A DNA stretch of 64,000 bases from Chinchilla lanigera (GCF_000276665.1 NW_004955469.1:10482100-10546099); one strand, 5' to 3'. Counted from the stretch's first letter, positions 24,801 to 32,287 are shown. Numbers and translations: made by a program. Notes: a model not told the origin generated them from the letters alone.

Positions 24801-27800
24801 CACAGCGAGACCTTGTCTCAAAAGGACAAAAAAAAAAAAAAAAAAATGCCCAATAAATATTTGGAAAAATGCTCAATATCTTTAGATGTCAATGAAATGC
24901 AAATAAAAACTATACTGAGATTCTACCTCACCCCAGTCAGAATGGTTATTATTAAAAAACAAATGCTGGTAAAGATGTGGAGGAAAAGAAACACCATACA
25001 CTGCTGGTGGGAATGTAAATCAGTATAGCCACTGTGGAAAACAATATGGAGATTCCTCAAAAAGCTAAGAATAGAACTCCAAAATGATCCAGTTACCTAA
25101 AGGAAATACCTGTGAATGTATATGTAAAAGAAATCAAATCAGCATACAAAAGAGACACCTGCATGTGCATGTTTATTGTGGCACTATTCACAATAGCCAT
25201 GACATGCAGTCAGCCTAGGTCCCCTCTATGAATGGATAAACATATCCCATAGCCATGAAGAAGAATGAAATTGTCATTTGCAGGGGAAAAAAAATAAAAT
25301 AAAAGTAAGAAACATTAAGACAAGTATCACATTTTCTCTCATATGTGAAAACTAAAAATTAAAATACAAAAGTAACCATGCCCATGGGATTAACTGAGAA
25401 CTTCCAGAGAAGAATGAGCAGAAAAGAGTGTGGCATCAACTGGCAAGCCCAGGGGCATTCATTCCACCTTTTGATGCAGGGAGAGAGGAAGAGAGTAGAG
25501 AAGTGTAGTTTTCCAGGGTCCCAGTTTTCCAGTGTCGAGTGTTTCAGGGGAGGAGTCATTTTTGACGAACACTGCTGAAAAGATCTGGCCGCAGAGACGT
25601 CACTGGTAACCTTGGCTACCATCAGCAATGGAGGCTGCAGACCAATTGAAGTGGGCAGGAGAGACGAAGGTTGGGCAGGGCAGGCAGCGACTACAGGAAA
25701 CTCTCGGGAAGTCAGGAGGGAACAACAGTCAGGATAGCAGAAGAGGTAGAGGCGGTGTGAGGCAAGGAGGGCAGGTGTAGGAATGGGAGATGGTGCAATA
25801 GGTGGGAGCCAATGGGAAAGAGCCAGCAAGAACAGAGAAACTGATGCACTCATCAACCCGTCCAATCACAGCCTTCCTCTGTGCCAGTTAATTCCCAGAG
25901 AGTCCCTAAGAATCTGCTGGCCTGACCTGTAGCCACCATTCTGCCCCAGTGTGGTTCTGCTATACCAGAACTCAATTGCATTTCCTTAGCTCTAAGAAAG
26001 TGGAAATGGTGCTGTCTTATGTACGTAAGCCTCCCTCAGCTCACACACGCTTTCCCGTCACCTTCTCATCTGATGTTCACAGTAACTGTTCCTGGAGCTT
26101 TTGAGACAGCATCCTAACACCTGTTCCCCACCTCGGGGATGTTAAGTAGCCTGCATGGCGCTGCATGGTCATTGCTGGCACTCAGGACCCAGCTATCTGC
26201 CCACTGTGCTCAGCTGAGTCACCGTGGCGTCTCTCCCAGGCCCAGAGCCGCCCTTCCTCCTCTAATTGTGTTACTCAGGAACGCATGCAAAAGGCTTTAA
26301 GACAACAGAAAGTGAGGTCATGGGCTGGGTGTGGTCACCAGTTTGGACAGAGCACTCTCGCCTCCACTCTGGCTGTCAGGATCAGGCAGGAAGCAGATTG
26401 TAGGACAGGCAGTGGCTGGACACCCTGGACAGAGTCTGCACTCAGGTGAAAGTGCCAGGTCTGTCCTTCCCCATGCAGGCCACAGGTCAAGGGCAAGCTA
26501 CTGGCTAATGATGCTGCTAAAGATGAGCTTTCAACTCATTCTCAGAGGTTCCTCAGATGGAAAACATTCAGCAGAACCCCCACCAAAGCACAATTAGTCC
26601 CAGGGATATTTCAAGTAAATCTTTTCATCTGTGTGAATAGACACATAAAGCAGCTCACGTGAGAAAATTCTAGTTTCTTAAGGTTGACAAGCCAAGTGTA
26701 GTAAGAATGTCATGGTAACCAATACGTTTTCAAAGTTGTCCTGAAACTGACTAGCCCCACGCGCTCGGAAAAGTTGGTAAATATGATTATTGCCATTTTA
26801 TAAAATTGAAAATATGGTGTCTGCAATCATAGCCTCCCACGAAAGGAGCCAGGAGATGGGCGTTGTGGTCCCAGCCCTTCCAGAACATTCAGTGGACTCT
26901 GAATTGGCATTGTCTCCTGGGCCTCGGTGTCCTCCTGGATGAATCCAAGGGGAATCAACTCAGGGTCCTTTCCTGCTCGGGCAAACTCAAACTCATCACT
27001 TTGTGAATCAGAAGCCAGTTCTAGTTCTGGCCCAGGGCTTCTGGTTTCTGCTTTAGGTCTTGCCAAGTTATTGGTTCTAGCCTACCCTTTTTTTTTTTTT
27101 TTTCCGGTACCGGGAATCGAACTCACGACGTTGCACTTGCCAGGCAGGCGCTGTGCCACTGAGCTAAATCCCCAACCCCTAGCCTACCCTTTGAAAGGGA
27201 GGGAATCAATGTGTCTTTTTTCTCTCCCCAGCTGGAACCAGTGGGCCATAAGACGACCTTCAACAACTTCACCTACAGCCGAGCCAAACTCAAGTGCCCC
27301 TCGCCTGTGAGTAAATGGTCTGCTGGGGTGGGAGTGGGGGCGAGGGTCCTCTCACCTGGAGGTACAAAGGAGCCTCTGCTGGCCTCTGCACACCGTCACT
27401 GCCATCCTGCTCCACCCTCCCCCTCTTCTCATTGCCACTAGAATGCCCCAGCTCCTCGGGTGGGTAGCCATTGAGTAGAGGAGATGTGAAGGAGTCACAG
27501 AGGGGGCAGCTAGTGAGCACTGGCCCGGTGCCTGGAGCCACTCCTTACTGTTGTGAGGGGCCTGAGCGTCCTGGATCCTGAGCATGCATGGAGGAGCTCT
27601 GCAGCACTATAAGAGGAGCTGGGGTCCAGAACAAAGATGCGGTGTCTGTTCCCAAGGACCACAGTCCTCGTTCTCCCTTTCCGTGCCCACTTCCCTCAGC
27701 CGGGCCACAGGCACAGCCCCGCTCTCACTCCAGCTCTCCTCTCCCTCTGCTCCATCATCCTATGTCAGCTTCCTGGGAGCTAACGCCAGCCTTTCCCAGG

Positions 27801-28958
27801 CCCCACTGCCTAGGACTGGAGGAGTCCAGAGAGGAAGCCCACTCTCCTCTGTTCTATACTCTACACTCCTGGCAAATGGATCTACTTCCAGATGCGCCCC
27901 CGAGTTCTGTCTGTGTTTTTGCTTCTGCCATCTGCTCCTGGTGGCTCACCTCCCCTCTCTGCCTGTGGAGGTGTTTACCTCCTTCTGAGCCCAGATGGTG
28001 CTATCTTTGGGTTCATTCCACCCTGTCTTACTCTACCATTCCTGCCCCAGATGGACCCCTGTATTGATCTCGCTTCTCTGCTTGTACACGTTTCCCTTTG
28101 TGTTTCACTCTGTACATATCTCATTTCCCTATTGGGCAATGATAGCAGATCTCCTGTTCTAATCCTCAGATACTCAGCTTAGCTCAGCTCCTGGCCCGTG
28201 GTCCTACCCAGCAGGCACTCAGTGTGCACTGACAGAGAAAAAACTGGAGGGGAAAAGAAGGAAGAACAAGACCTGGGAGGCAGGCCCAGATGCCTCCCTG
28301 TCCTGGTTCTTCTCACTGTGCTTCTTTAATCCACCGCAGAGCCAGCTGTCTTCCTGCAGTGACCTCCCCAGGACCCTTGGCACTCCTGGGAAGGGAGGCA
28401 GGAATAGTAGTGACCTGGAAGACACAGAGTGGGAGCTCTGCCTGCTGCCACCATGACTCCCTCGATTGTCACCTATCAGTCCCCAATCTTTCAAAGACAG
28501 ATTTGACAGGAAAGGAGATTCTGGGAAGAAACTAAGGGAGGTTATGGCTGGGCATTGACCACCTGAGAGGCCCATCCTTGTGCAGGAAGTTCCTGCACAG
28601 TGTAAACGGTGGAGCTTTACAAACAGGGAAGGGCTGTGAAAACATGCAAAGTTATTGTGCTTACCAGGGCTGGGGACCAAGTACATAGAGACAAGTGGAT
28701 GAGTTTTACTCTGCTCCTCTGACCTCCTGTCTTCCTCCACAGGAGAGTCCTTACCTCTACACCGTTCAGAATAGTCGGTTATTCCCAGACCAGACTGCAA
28801 AAGCCTCTGGTGTATTCCATGGGGCTGTGCCAGTGGCAGCAGTAGGTGGCCTCCTAGGTGGCCTCCTAGTCGGCGTCCTCGCAATGAGTGTGTGGAGAAG
28901 CATTAGATGTCACCAGAAGAAAGCTCCCCCGGCGAGCCTGCACGTTGCCAGCTTCTAG
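2511..28958 (+). CDS. PLB1: Phospholipase B1, membrane-associated: C-terminal 15 coding exons (partial gene)
   Basis: Spliced CDS: 2511-2576, 5951-6011, 6574-6632, 8144-8211, 8582-8625, 8854-8953, 12650-12701, 13530-13610, 15604-15669, 16240-16334, 17532-17610, 18632-18736, 19654-19749, 27232-27306, 28743-28958. All introns are GT-AG and the phases agree, giving 420 residues plus TAG. PLB1 is a brush-border ectoenzyme that removes fatty acids from phospholipids, lysophospholipids and neutral lipids. It has four tandem GDSL-lipase repeats; this is repeat 4 plus the membrane anchor. Visible catalytic elements, numbered within this fragment: GDSL with nucleophile Ser60, GSND (Gly166, Asn168), and the DxxH block with Asp304 and His307. 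N-glycosylation sequons lie near residues 71, 234 and 335. A hydrophobic helix spans about 377-400, followed by a basic tail. The start codon and repeats 1-3 are before the window. The assignment rests on recalled similarity to mammalian PLB1. In the rat enzyme, as I recall, repeat 2 carries most activity, so activity of repeat 4 is not proven by its intact residues. Confidence 0.95.
3281..4110 (-). repeat. L2-like LINE fossil, split by a SINE
   Basis: On the + strand it starts with the complement of an L2 3' end ('TACTATGTGCCAGGCACTGT'). It continues through a 'GGAAGCCATTGGAAG' segment and, after the SINE at 3838-4022, 'AAATCTCCCTGATGACTATG' near 4041. The two halves join collinearly across the SINE. 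Family name from memory. Confidence 0.55.
3838..4022 (-). repeat. B1-dID composite SINE
   Basis: Reverse-oriented: tRNA-like part at 3851-3900 ('TGAGCTACATCCCCAC'), then a B1 part ending 'GCTGGGATTACAGGCATGCA'. Imperfect flanking repeats 'TAGTTCACATC' and 'TTGGTCCACATC'. Confidence 0.7.
4525..4650 (+). mobile_element. MER5A-like nonautonomous hAT fossil
   Basis: Begins 'CATTCTTACCTGGGAACTTG' and 'TCAGAAACGCAG', matching the left part of MER5A as I recall it. Diverged and truncated. Confidence 0.5.
5260..5380 (+). repeat. Young ID-type tRNA-derived SINE
   Basis: tRNA-like head with A box 'TAGCTCAGCGG' and B-box-like 'GAGTTCAGTTCC', then an A-rich tail. Flanked by perfect 15-bp target duplications 'AAGTACATGGGGTTA' at 5245-5259 and 5381-5395, indicating a recent insertion. 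Confidence 0.92.
5951..6011 (+). CDS. PLB1: PLB1 coding exon B: start of lipase repeat 4
   Basis: 61 bases encoding [20 protein letters not shown], ending with one base of the next codon. Acceptor TTGATTTAG, donor G|GTGAGT. The Cys-Thr-Glu-Trp stretch is a typical entry to a PLB1 repeat. The split valine codon is completed by the exon at 6574. Confidence 0.92.
6574..6632 (+). CDS. PLB1: PLB1 coding exon C: GDSL nucleophile block
   Basis: 59 bases encoding [20 protein letters not shown] (first codon split). The final GDSL is block I of the GDSL/SGNH hydrolases and holds the catalytic serine. Acceptor CTCTCCTAG, donor ACT|GTGAGT, ending in phase 0. Confidence 0.95.
8144..8211 (+). CDS. PLB1: PLB1 coding exon D
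   Basis: 68 bases encoding [19 protein letters not shown] and LSW, plus two bases of a split serine codon. It includes an N-S-S glycosylation sequon. Acceptor TTTTCACAG, donor AG|GTGAGG. It follows the GDSL block directly, as in other PLB1 repeats. Confidence 0.93.
8257..8361 (-). repeat. Young ID-type SINE
   Basis: Reverse-oriented copy ('TGAGCTAAATCCCCAGCCCC' at its head, T-rich tail at left). Target duplications 'ACAATGCTTGTTTTCC' (8242) and 'ACAATGCTTGTTCTCC' (8362) differ at one base. It lies between PLB1 exons D and E. Confidence 0.9.
8582..8625 (+). CDS. PLB1: PLB1 coding exon E
   Basis: 44 bases encoding (S)[14 protein letters not shown] and the first base of an Asn codon. Acceptor CTCTTCCTAG, donor A|GTAAGT. 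The 'SWSIGGDG' join across the 8211/8582 junction is characteristic of PLB1 repeats and confirms the splice phase. Confidence 0.93.
8854..8953 (+). CDS. PLB1: PLB1 coding exon F: block II region
   Basis: 100 bases encoding (N)[19 protein letters not shown] and then [13 protein letters not shown]. It carries the Asn-Val-Ala-x-Glu-Gly-Ala stretch that corresponds to GDSL block II, with its oxyanion-hole glycine. Acceptor TCCAAAG, donor AG|GTGAGT. The acceptor has a modest pyrimidine tract but the phase is unambiguous. Confidence 0.93.
9065..9240 (-). repeat. MIR-like SINE fossil
   Basis: Resembles reversed MIR: 'TGAGGACACTGAGGTTCTGC' followed by 'CCAAGGTCACCCATCAAGC'. Ends approximate. Confidence 0.5.
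9851..9894 (+). repeat. (TTA)n microsatellite
   Basis: About 12 uninterrupted ATT units. It lies in the intron between PLB1 exons F and G. Confidence 0.95.
10219..10440 (+). repeat. MIR SINE fossil
   Basis: Near full-length MIR pattern: 'TTGGCAAGTTGCTTAGCACC', 'CTTCCTCATCTATAAGC' and 'TAAGGATTGAATGAGATCC' in order and spacing. Confidence 0.65.
11378..11830 (-). repeat. Old LINE-1 3' fragment
   Basis: 'AACAGCTTTATTGAGATATA' at its left edge is the reversed 3' UTR hallmark of older mammalian L1. The rest matches the reversed 3' flank as I know it. No open frame remains. Confidence 0.7.
12101..12246 (+). repeat. B1 SINE lacking the internal duplication
   Basis: 7SL-like 'TGGCACACAACTGTAATCTC' start, 'CCTGTCTCAAAAAAAC' end and an A-rich tail. 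It has only one 'GGCCAGCCTGAACTACAT' segment, unlike the other B1 copies here. Confidence 0.85.
12650..12701 (+). CDS. PLB1: PLB1 coding exon G
   Basis: 52 bases encoding (R)[17 protein letters not shown]. Acceptor CTTGCTTAG, donor ACT|GTGAGT, ending in phase 0. The 'RDMPAQA..LVERMK' pattern is a conserved helix in PLB1 repeats. Confidence 0.94.
13530..13610 (+). CDS. PLB1: PLB1 coding exon H: block III (GxND)
   Basis: 81 bases, 27 codons, phase 0 at both ends. It contains [17 protein letters not shown]. Gly-Ser-Asn-Asp is block III; its Asn contributes to the oxyanion hole in SGNH hydrolases. The paired cysteines after it are a PLB1 signature. Acceptor TTCCCCGCAG, donor CTG|GTAGGC. Confidence 0.95.
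14301..14328 (+). repeat. (AC)14 microsatellite
   Basis: Fourteen uninterrupted AC units in the intron between PLB1 exons H and I. Confidence 0.97.
15195..15370 (-). repeat. L2-like fragment
   Basis: 'GAGTTCCAGGCAGTGGGACC' and 'GGGCCAAAGCCCGAAGG' match the reversed L2 segment 'attccaggcagaggga... aaaggccctgagg'. Diverged. Confidence 0.4.
15604..15669 (+). CDS. PLB1: PLB1 coding exon I
   Basis: 66 bases, 22 codons, encoding [20 protein letters not shown] and EE. Acceptor TTCTTCACAG, donor GAG|GTAGGA, phase 0 on both sides. This is the amphipathic helix after block III in PLB1 repeats. Confidence 0.94.
16063..16148 (+). repeat. Old ID-like SINE
   Basis: 'GGGGTTGGAGATAGCGCTGG' head with a degenerate B box 'GGGTTCAGACGCTACC' and a short A-rich end. 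No clear target duplication. Confidence 0.65.
16240..16334 (+). CDS. PLB1: PLB1 coding exon J
   Basis: 95 bases encoding [20 protein letters not shown] and then [11 protein letters not shown] with a split Gln codon. Acceptor TTCCCTGCAG, donor CA|GTAAGT. It holds the conserved strand '[11 protein letters not shown]'. Confidence 0.94.
16624..16820 (+). repeat. MIR SINE fossil
   Basis: 'TTTCTGCCATTGAAAAGTGA' followed by 'CTATAAATAGGGGTACCGCC' and 'GATGCTGAGAGG' keep MIR order. Diverged. Confidence 0.5.
17532..17610 (+). CDS. PLB1: PLB1 coding exon K
   Basis: 79 bases encoding (Q)[19 protein letters not shown] and then KVNWNVQ. It contains a Cys-x-Cys pair and an N-C-S sequon. Acceptor TTATCTCTCAG, donor CAG|GTGAGC, ending in phase 0. 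The N-terminal half is more divergent from the human sequence as I recall it than neighbouring exons. Confidence 0.92.
17930..18260 (+). repeat. L2-like 3' fragment
   Basis: 'GATGAACTCCTTGAGGATAA' matches the L2 3' region. The pyrimidine-rich upstream part is compatible with it. Ends uncertain. Confidence 0.4.
18632..18736 (+). CDS. PLB1: PLB1 coding exon L
   Basis: 105 bases, 35 codons, including [20 protein letters not shown]. Acceptor CCACCCCCAG, donor GAG|GTGAGC, phase 0. The '[12 protein letters not shown]' strand is one of the best-conserved parts of each PLB1 repeat. Confidence 0.95.
19131..19306 (+). repeat. B1 SINE with internal duplication
   Basis: 'GCCGTGTGTGGTGGCACACA' start. 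Two copies of the 'GGCCAGCCTGA(G/A)CT' segment about 30 bases apart, then 'GACCCTGTCTCAAAAAGAC'. Flanking 'ATAATACAGA' / 'ATGATACAGA' is a likely target duplication. Confidence 0.88.
19654..19749 (+). CDS. PLB1: PLB1 coding exon M: block V (catalytic Asp/His)
   Basis: 96 bases, 32 codons, including [20 protein letters not shown] followed by IALWNNM. Asp and His of 'EDCLHFS' are the catalytic acid and base of block V. Acceptor CTGATCACAG, donor ATG|GTGAGT, phase 0. With exons C and H the catalytic set of repeat 4 is complete. Confidence 0.96.
19960..20130 (+). repeat. MIR-like SINE fossil
   Basis: 'CTGTGTGACCTTGGACAAGC' is the conserved MIR core. Flanking sequence is diverged. Confidence 0.55.
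21031..21135 (+). repeat. Young ID-type SINE
   Basis: Head 'GGCTGGGGATTTAGCTCAGT', B box 'GAGTTCGATCCCC', then an A-rich tail with (AATAC) units. Perfect 15-bp duplication 'AAAATCACCCCAAAA' at 21016-21030 and 21136-21150. Confidence 0.92.
21151..21350 (+). repeat. B1-dID composite SINE
   Basis: B1-like head with a local triplication of 'GTTCAAGTCCCAC' (21216-21258), then 'GACCCTGTCTCAAAATC' and a tRNA-like part 'GGGTTGGAGATATAGCTCTG'. Confidence 0.7.
22595..23318 (+). mobile_element. MER5A-like fossil split by an L1
   Basis: Left part to about 22675 ('TTAGAATCACCTGGGGGCTT'), right part 23191-23318 ('CCCCAGATGATTTTAACATG', 'TTTATGAACCACTCTTA'). The two parts are collinear halves of one hAT-derived element, interrupted by the L1 at 22680-23190. 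Confidence 0.55.
22680..23190 (+). repeat. LINE-1 3' fragment nested in MER5A-like element
   Basis: ORF2-terminal sequence ('GAGACCCAACAATTTCATTC') followed by an L1 3' UTR ('ATACTGGTAATAGTCTATTT') and an A-rich end 'AAAAAAAACAAAAACAAAAA'. 5'-truncated as is usual for L1. Confidence 0.65.
23865..24100 (-). repeat. L2-like fragment
   Basis: 'GAGTAGGTGCTGTTCCAGGA' then 'AAGTAATAAACAAGTCACC' follow the reversed L2 3' end. Diverged. Confidence 0.45.
24684..24842 (+). repeat. B1 SINE with internal duplication
   Basis: Starts 'GCCAGGCATGGTGGCACACA'. Perfect 14-bp target duplication 'AAAATGCCCAATAA' at 24670-24683 and 24843-24856. Confidence 0.93.
24843..25375 (+). repeat. LINE-1 ORF2 3' fragment
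   Basis: 'TGCAAATAAAAACTATACTG', 'CACTGCTGGTGGGAATGTAA' and 'CACAATAGCCATGACATGC' are in L1 ORF2-terminal order. Frames are broken. Confidence 0.75.
27091..27178 (-). repeat. Young ID-type SINE close to a PLB1 acceptor
   Basis: Reverse-oriented ID with poly-T at left and head at right. Perfect 14-bp duplication 'CTAGCCTACCCTTT' at 27077-27090 and 27179-27192. Exon N begins 53 bases downstream. Confidence 0.93.
27232..27306 (+). CDS. PLB1: PLB1 coding exon N: membrane-proximal stem
   Basis: 75 bases, 25 codons, encoding [20 protein letters not shown] and KCPSP. It has an N-F-T sequon. Acceptor TCTCTCCCCAG, donor CCT|GTGAGT, phase 0. A young ID SINE ends at 27178, only 53 bases before this exon, so little of the ancestral upstream intron remains next to the acceptor. 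Confidence 0.94.
27660..28230 (+). repeat. Possible L2-like sequence
   Basis: A pyrimidine-rich stretch ending 'CCCAGCAGGCACTCAGTGTG' resembles an L2 3' end. Low identity; the upstream limit is uncertain. Confidence 0.3.
28743..28958 (+). CDS. PLB1: PLB1 terminal coding exon O: transmembrane anchor and tail
   Basis: 216 bases: 71 codons and TAG at 28956-28958. The exon begins [17 protein letters not shown], a stem. A hydrophobic helix follows at about residues 377-400 of the fragment ([20 protein letters not shown] and MSVW), then a basic cytoplasmic tail (RSIRCHQKK...) ending in Phe. This fits a type I ectoenzyme held by its C-terminal helix. A 12-base tandem duplication at 28843-28866 gives the repeated Gly-Gly-Leu-Leu in the helix. 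Acceptor TTCCTCCACAG. Confidence 0.95.
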   Translation, partial: ESPYLYTVQNSRLFPDQTAKASGVFHGAVPVAAVGGLLGGLLVGVLAMSVWRSIRCHQKKAPPASLHVASF

Positions 28959-29155
28959 GCCCTCAGGAGCAGATCCTCACCCTCCTGACCCAGTCACACC
29001 CCTCACCAGCCCCTCTACAGCAGCACCTCTGGCCACCAGCTTCAACACTCGGTGATGAAAGCCAAAGAGACCGTCATGACTTCTTGGCCCATGGGCTTCT
29101 TCCAGGCCCTGCTCCTGTAACTGGCAAATATAATAAAGACCAAAGGCATTATGTT
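28959..29155 (+). other. PLB1: PLB1 3' untranslated region
   Basis: Noncoding sequence between the TAG and the likely cleavage site, about 10-25 bases after the AATAAA at 29132. It is short and free of recognised interspersed repeats. The exact cleavage position is inferred. Confidence 0.75.
29132..29137 (+). promoter_or_regulatory. PLB1: Polyadenylation signal AATAAA of PLB1
   Basis: Canonical AATAAA 174 bases after the stop codon. A T/G-containing stretch follows from 29150. It is the first canonical hexamer after the stop. Confidence 0.8.
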
Positions 29156-29904
29156 TTCAGCTTAGCCTGCTTGCAGCCTTCGCCTTCCTTCTGCTGAACA
29201 AACAGGTGTGGGAAGCCAGGCCTTTCCTGTTCTGTCTTGGGCACAGTTGCCTGAGGGATTCAGGCCAGAGCCTGAATCGGCCGTGTCCGGCTCCATCTCA
29301 ACACCAAGATAAATGAATCCTCTCGCACCAAAACCATAGTTTTAAAAGTCAGATGCACCCCTGAGTTCTGTCCATGTTTTCCGGGTGGTAGCTAGACTTT
29401 GGGAGCTGGCTGGCCTCTATCCAATGCTATCCGATACATACCTGTTCACCACTTGTTTTGTTTTGTACCCAGGACAATGGGGAGTATTGTGGAGTCTCCA
29501 AGACTGTGCATGTCACAGCCTGGCCAAGAACACAAACTTCAAAAACAAGAGGCTCTGTGACAGCATGCAATTAAGTCCTGGGGCATCCATAGGTAGATGT
29601 TTCTGGCTACTTTACAATCTTAGGAAAAATGTCCCTAGAAGGGGGTGATCTTGACATTTTAGGAGGGAAAGGAGTATGTCATATGTCCTCAACCTGATTT
29701 TCTCAGGTGCTAAATTTAGACAATAATTCTCAGTTATACATTAGGTTTCTGAGAGAAGGCTAGAGAGACTCTAAAAATACAGGCTGAGCCAGTGTTTTTC
29801 TTGAGCTCCTACTGGGGCCAAGGCCCTGCTTTGGATGCCTCATACAGATTCTCTCTTGCTCTGCACGGAAACCCAGGCAGAAGGCAATGGAAAGTTTAGG
29901 AAGT

Positions 29905-30003
29905 AGACATAGTGGTTCACACCATTGTGAACATACTCAACGCCACAGAATTGTTCACTTAAAAAAACTGTGTGCCATGTACATTTCACCCAATAAAAGC
30001 AAA
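29905..30003 (+). repeat. Old LINE-1 3' end fragment
   Basis: 'GAATTGTTCACTTAAAAAAA' and 'TGCCATGTACATTTCACCC' match the 3' end of old L1 elements. About 100 bases remain. Confidence 0.55.
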
Positions 30004-30812
30004 GAATCCAGGGAGATGAACATGATCTGTGTTGTAAGCAATCCTCTGACCCCAAGCCTGGAATGACAAAGAACCTCAGTCAAGAACCTCAGACACATCA
30101 TCGAAATGGTGCAGCTTTTGAGGGGCTAATGCCAATGTCTCAGAGTATCCACTTTGCTTTTCTCACAGCACTCTTGAACAAGGAGCTACTGGGTATAAAA
30201 GTACTGTGTAACTCTTAAATATGGCACAAATAGAAGAAGAGGAGGGCCTGGAGATGGGTCTGGGGGTCGGGGTAGCATGTCGGTGAAGACGGCCTGCCTT
30301 CCTCTTGTGAGAGTTCATCTTCTCTCTGTCTGGAAAGACAGAAGAGAGGGCACACACTTGGTCTCGGAGTTCTAGGCTTCCGTTTCAGTCTCTGAATGGG
30401 AACTGTGTACCTTTTCCTATTCCCCCTGTGGACTGAAAGGTATGATGACCGAGTCACACATCCCAGATTGCACTTGAGCCTGAAAACAGTGTCACAGTCA
30501 AGATAAGCTATTAAATCCAGGAGTTTTAAACCACACATTTTCCCCCTTCAGTTCCTATTCCTCTAGTAGCTCCCACTTCGATGCCTAGAATTTATAAGCA
30601 CAAGTCTACCCTCACCTGGACTAAGGGACAGAATGCACACTACCTGAATAATCCAGGCTGGTTCACCAAGGGCCACTTGACAAAAACAAAGAGGAAACCC
30701 TTTCTAGAGGGACATAAACACAAACCAGACCCAAATCCCCACCAGATAAGTTCTGAAAATCCAAACATCAAAAATATATTTAAGCACCTACTGGTAACTG
30801 GTGGGATTATAT

Positions 30813-31138
30813 AAATTGAACCTTCCTAATACAAAAATCCAAAATGTTCCAAAACCTGAAACTTTTTGAGCACCAACTTTATATCCAAGTGGGAAATTCC
30901 ACACCTGGCCTCATGTGAGGAGCCGTAATCTAAATACAGGTATACTGAACATATCGTATGGAATACCTTTAGGCTATGTGTATACAAAACATAAATGAAT
31001 ATTGTGTTTACACTGGTTACACCCTCAAGCTATCTCATTATGTATATGCAAATATCCTGAAATCAAGGGTAGGGGGAAATCTCAAATCTAAAACACCTCT
31101 GGTCCCAAGCATTTTGGATAAATGATACTCAACCTGGA
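30813..31138 (+). mobile_element. Tigger/MER2-like DNA transposon fossil
   Basis: Left end 'TTCCTAATACAAAAATCCAA' followed by 'AATGTTCCAAAACCTGAAAC'. Right end 'GCATTTTGGATAAATGATAC' followed by 'TCAACCT' is an imperfect inverted counterpart. Size about 325 bases, no transposase frame. Orientation is nominal. Confidence 0.55.
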
Positions 31139-31340
31139 TACAGTGGCTATGTGCCATGTTCCTTTCTTTTAGGAAAACATTCAGTCTAGTTAGGACAACA
31201 CCCCAAGCCACACCAAGTCCAACAAATCCTGAGGAAATGACACACTGGTGTGCCCTAGAGAGGCTTTTGAATTCAAAAAAGAAAAATTAATGTAGATTAA
31301 ACTTGGTCAAAAGGTTTCATTGAGGCTTTAGAACTTTGAC

Positions 31341-31497
31341 ACAGGGCATGGTGGTGTATGCCTGTAATTCCAGCATTCAGGAGGTTGAGGCAGGAAGATC
31401 ATTGCAAGTTCGAGACCAGCCTGGGCTACAAAGTGAGCTAAAGGCCAGCCTGAACTGCACAGCGAGACCCTGTTTCAAAAAGACAAAAAAAAAAAAC
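31341..31497 (+). repeat. B1 SINE with internal duplication
   Basis: 'GGGCATGGTGGTGTATGCCT' start, doubled 'CCAGCCTG' segment, 'GACCCTGTTTCAAAAAGAC' end and A tail. Confidence 0.9.
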
Positions 31498-31568
31498 AGT
31501 GAGAAAAGGAGATAATTTTAGGTAGTTCACATAGGAAAATTTAAGTACCAAAGCAAACATATTCCTTT

Positions 31569-31649
31569 CTTTTTTTTTTTTTTCTTTTTTTTTCAGTACT
31601 AGGAGTTGAACCCTGGGGTGCTCTACTACTGAGCTACATCCCCACCCCT
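31569..31649 (-). repeat. ID-like SINE truncated by assembly gap
   Basis: T-rich tail then 'CAGTACTAGGAGTTGAACCC' and 'ACTGAGCTACATCCCCACCC', running straight into the Ns. The 5' end and flank are missing from the assembly. Confidence 0.75.
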
Positions 31650-31749
31650 NNNNNNNNNNNNNNNNNNNNNNNNNNNNNNNNNNNNNNNNNNNNNNNNNNN
31701 NNNNNNNNNNNNNNNNNNNNNNNNNNNNNNNNNNNNNNNNNNNNNNNNN
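31650..31749. other. Assembly gap of 100 N
   Basis: Exactly 100 N, a conventional placeholder length, so true size is unknown. It is followed by a run of 32 A (31750-31781). Confidence 0.99.
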
Positions 31750-31786
<37 letters not shown>

Positions 31787-32199
31787 TTAACTGAACTCTG
31801 AAAGATGAGGAGATGATTTGGTTAGAAGTCCAAGAGAATGGCCACTGAGACTGGGAAAATGTCATATAGCCAGAAAGAAAGATGGGCATGGTGTATATAG
31901 CAAATGTTGACAAGAAAGGAATAAAAAAATAAAGATGGATGAGCCAGGTGGTTGGATTAGAAGGACAAGGAAATCGGAAGGAGGTAACAGTTAGCCCTCA
32001 TAGCTTGTGTGGCTATGATGGCTATAATATGAAGCTACCTTTGATTCAGAACTGTAAGTGTTAGTGAGAAAAGATTAGCACAAAGAAAATATACCAATAA
32101 AAGCTGACAAACATTGTTACAGCACTTGCACTAGGACAGGCACCCTAGGGTATAATAACGACACTTCACACATCTGTTATATTCTTCCTTTTTTATTTA

Positions 32200-32287
32200 C
32201 TTTTTTTTTTTTGGTACTGGGAATTGAACTCAGAACCTCACACTCGCCAGGCAGGCATTTGTGCCACGGAAGTGTACCCCCGGCCCT
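32200..32287 (-). repeat. ID-type SINE
   Basis: Poly-T, 'GGTACTGGGAATTGAACTCA', 'CGCCAGGCAGGCATTTGTGC' and a diverged head 'GTGTACCCCCGGCCC'. Confidence 0.85.

Noticed and set aside
28219..28884. 221-codon minus-strand open frame overlapping the last PLB1 exon
   Set aside because: It is antisense to PLB1 exon O and intron sequence. The + strand exon is well supported and fully explains the region.
30950..31140. Possible regulatory hairpin from the inverted 'CCAAAATG'/'CATTTTGG' pair
   Set aside because: Better explained as the terminal inverted repeats of a Tigger-like transposon fossil.
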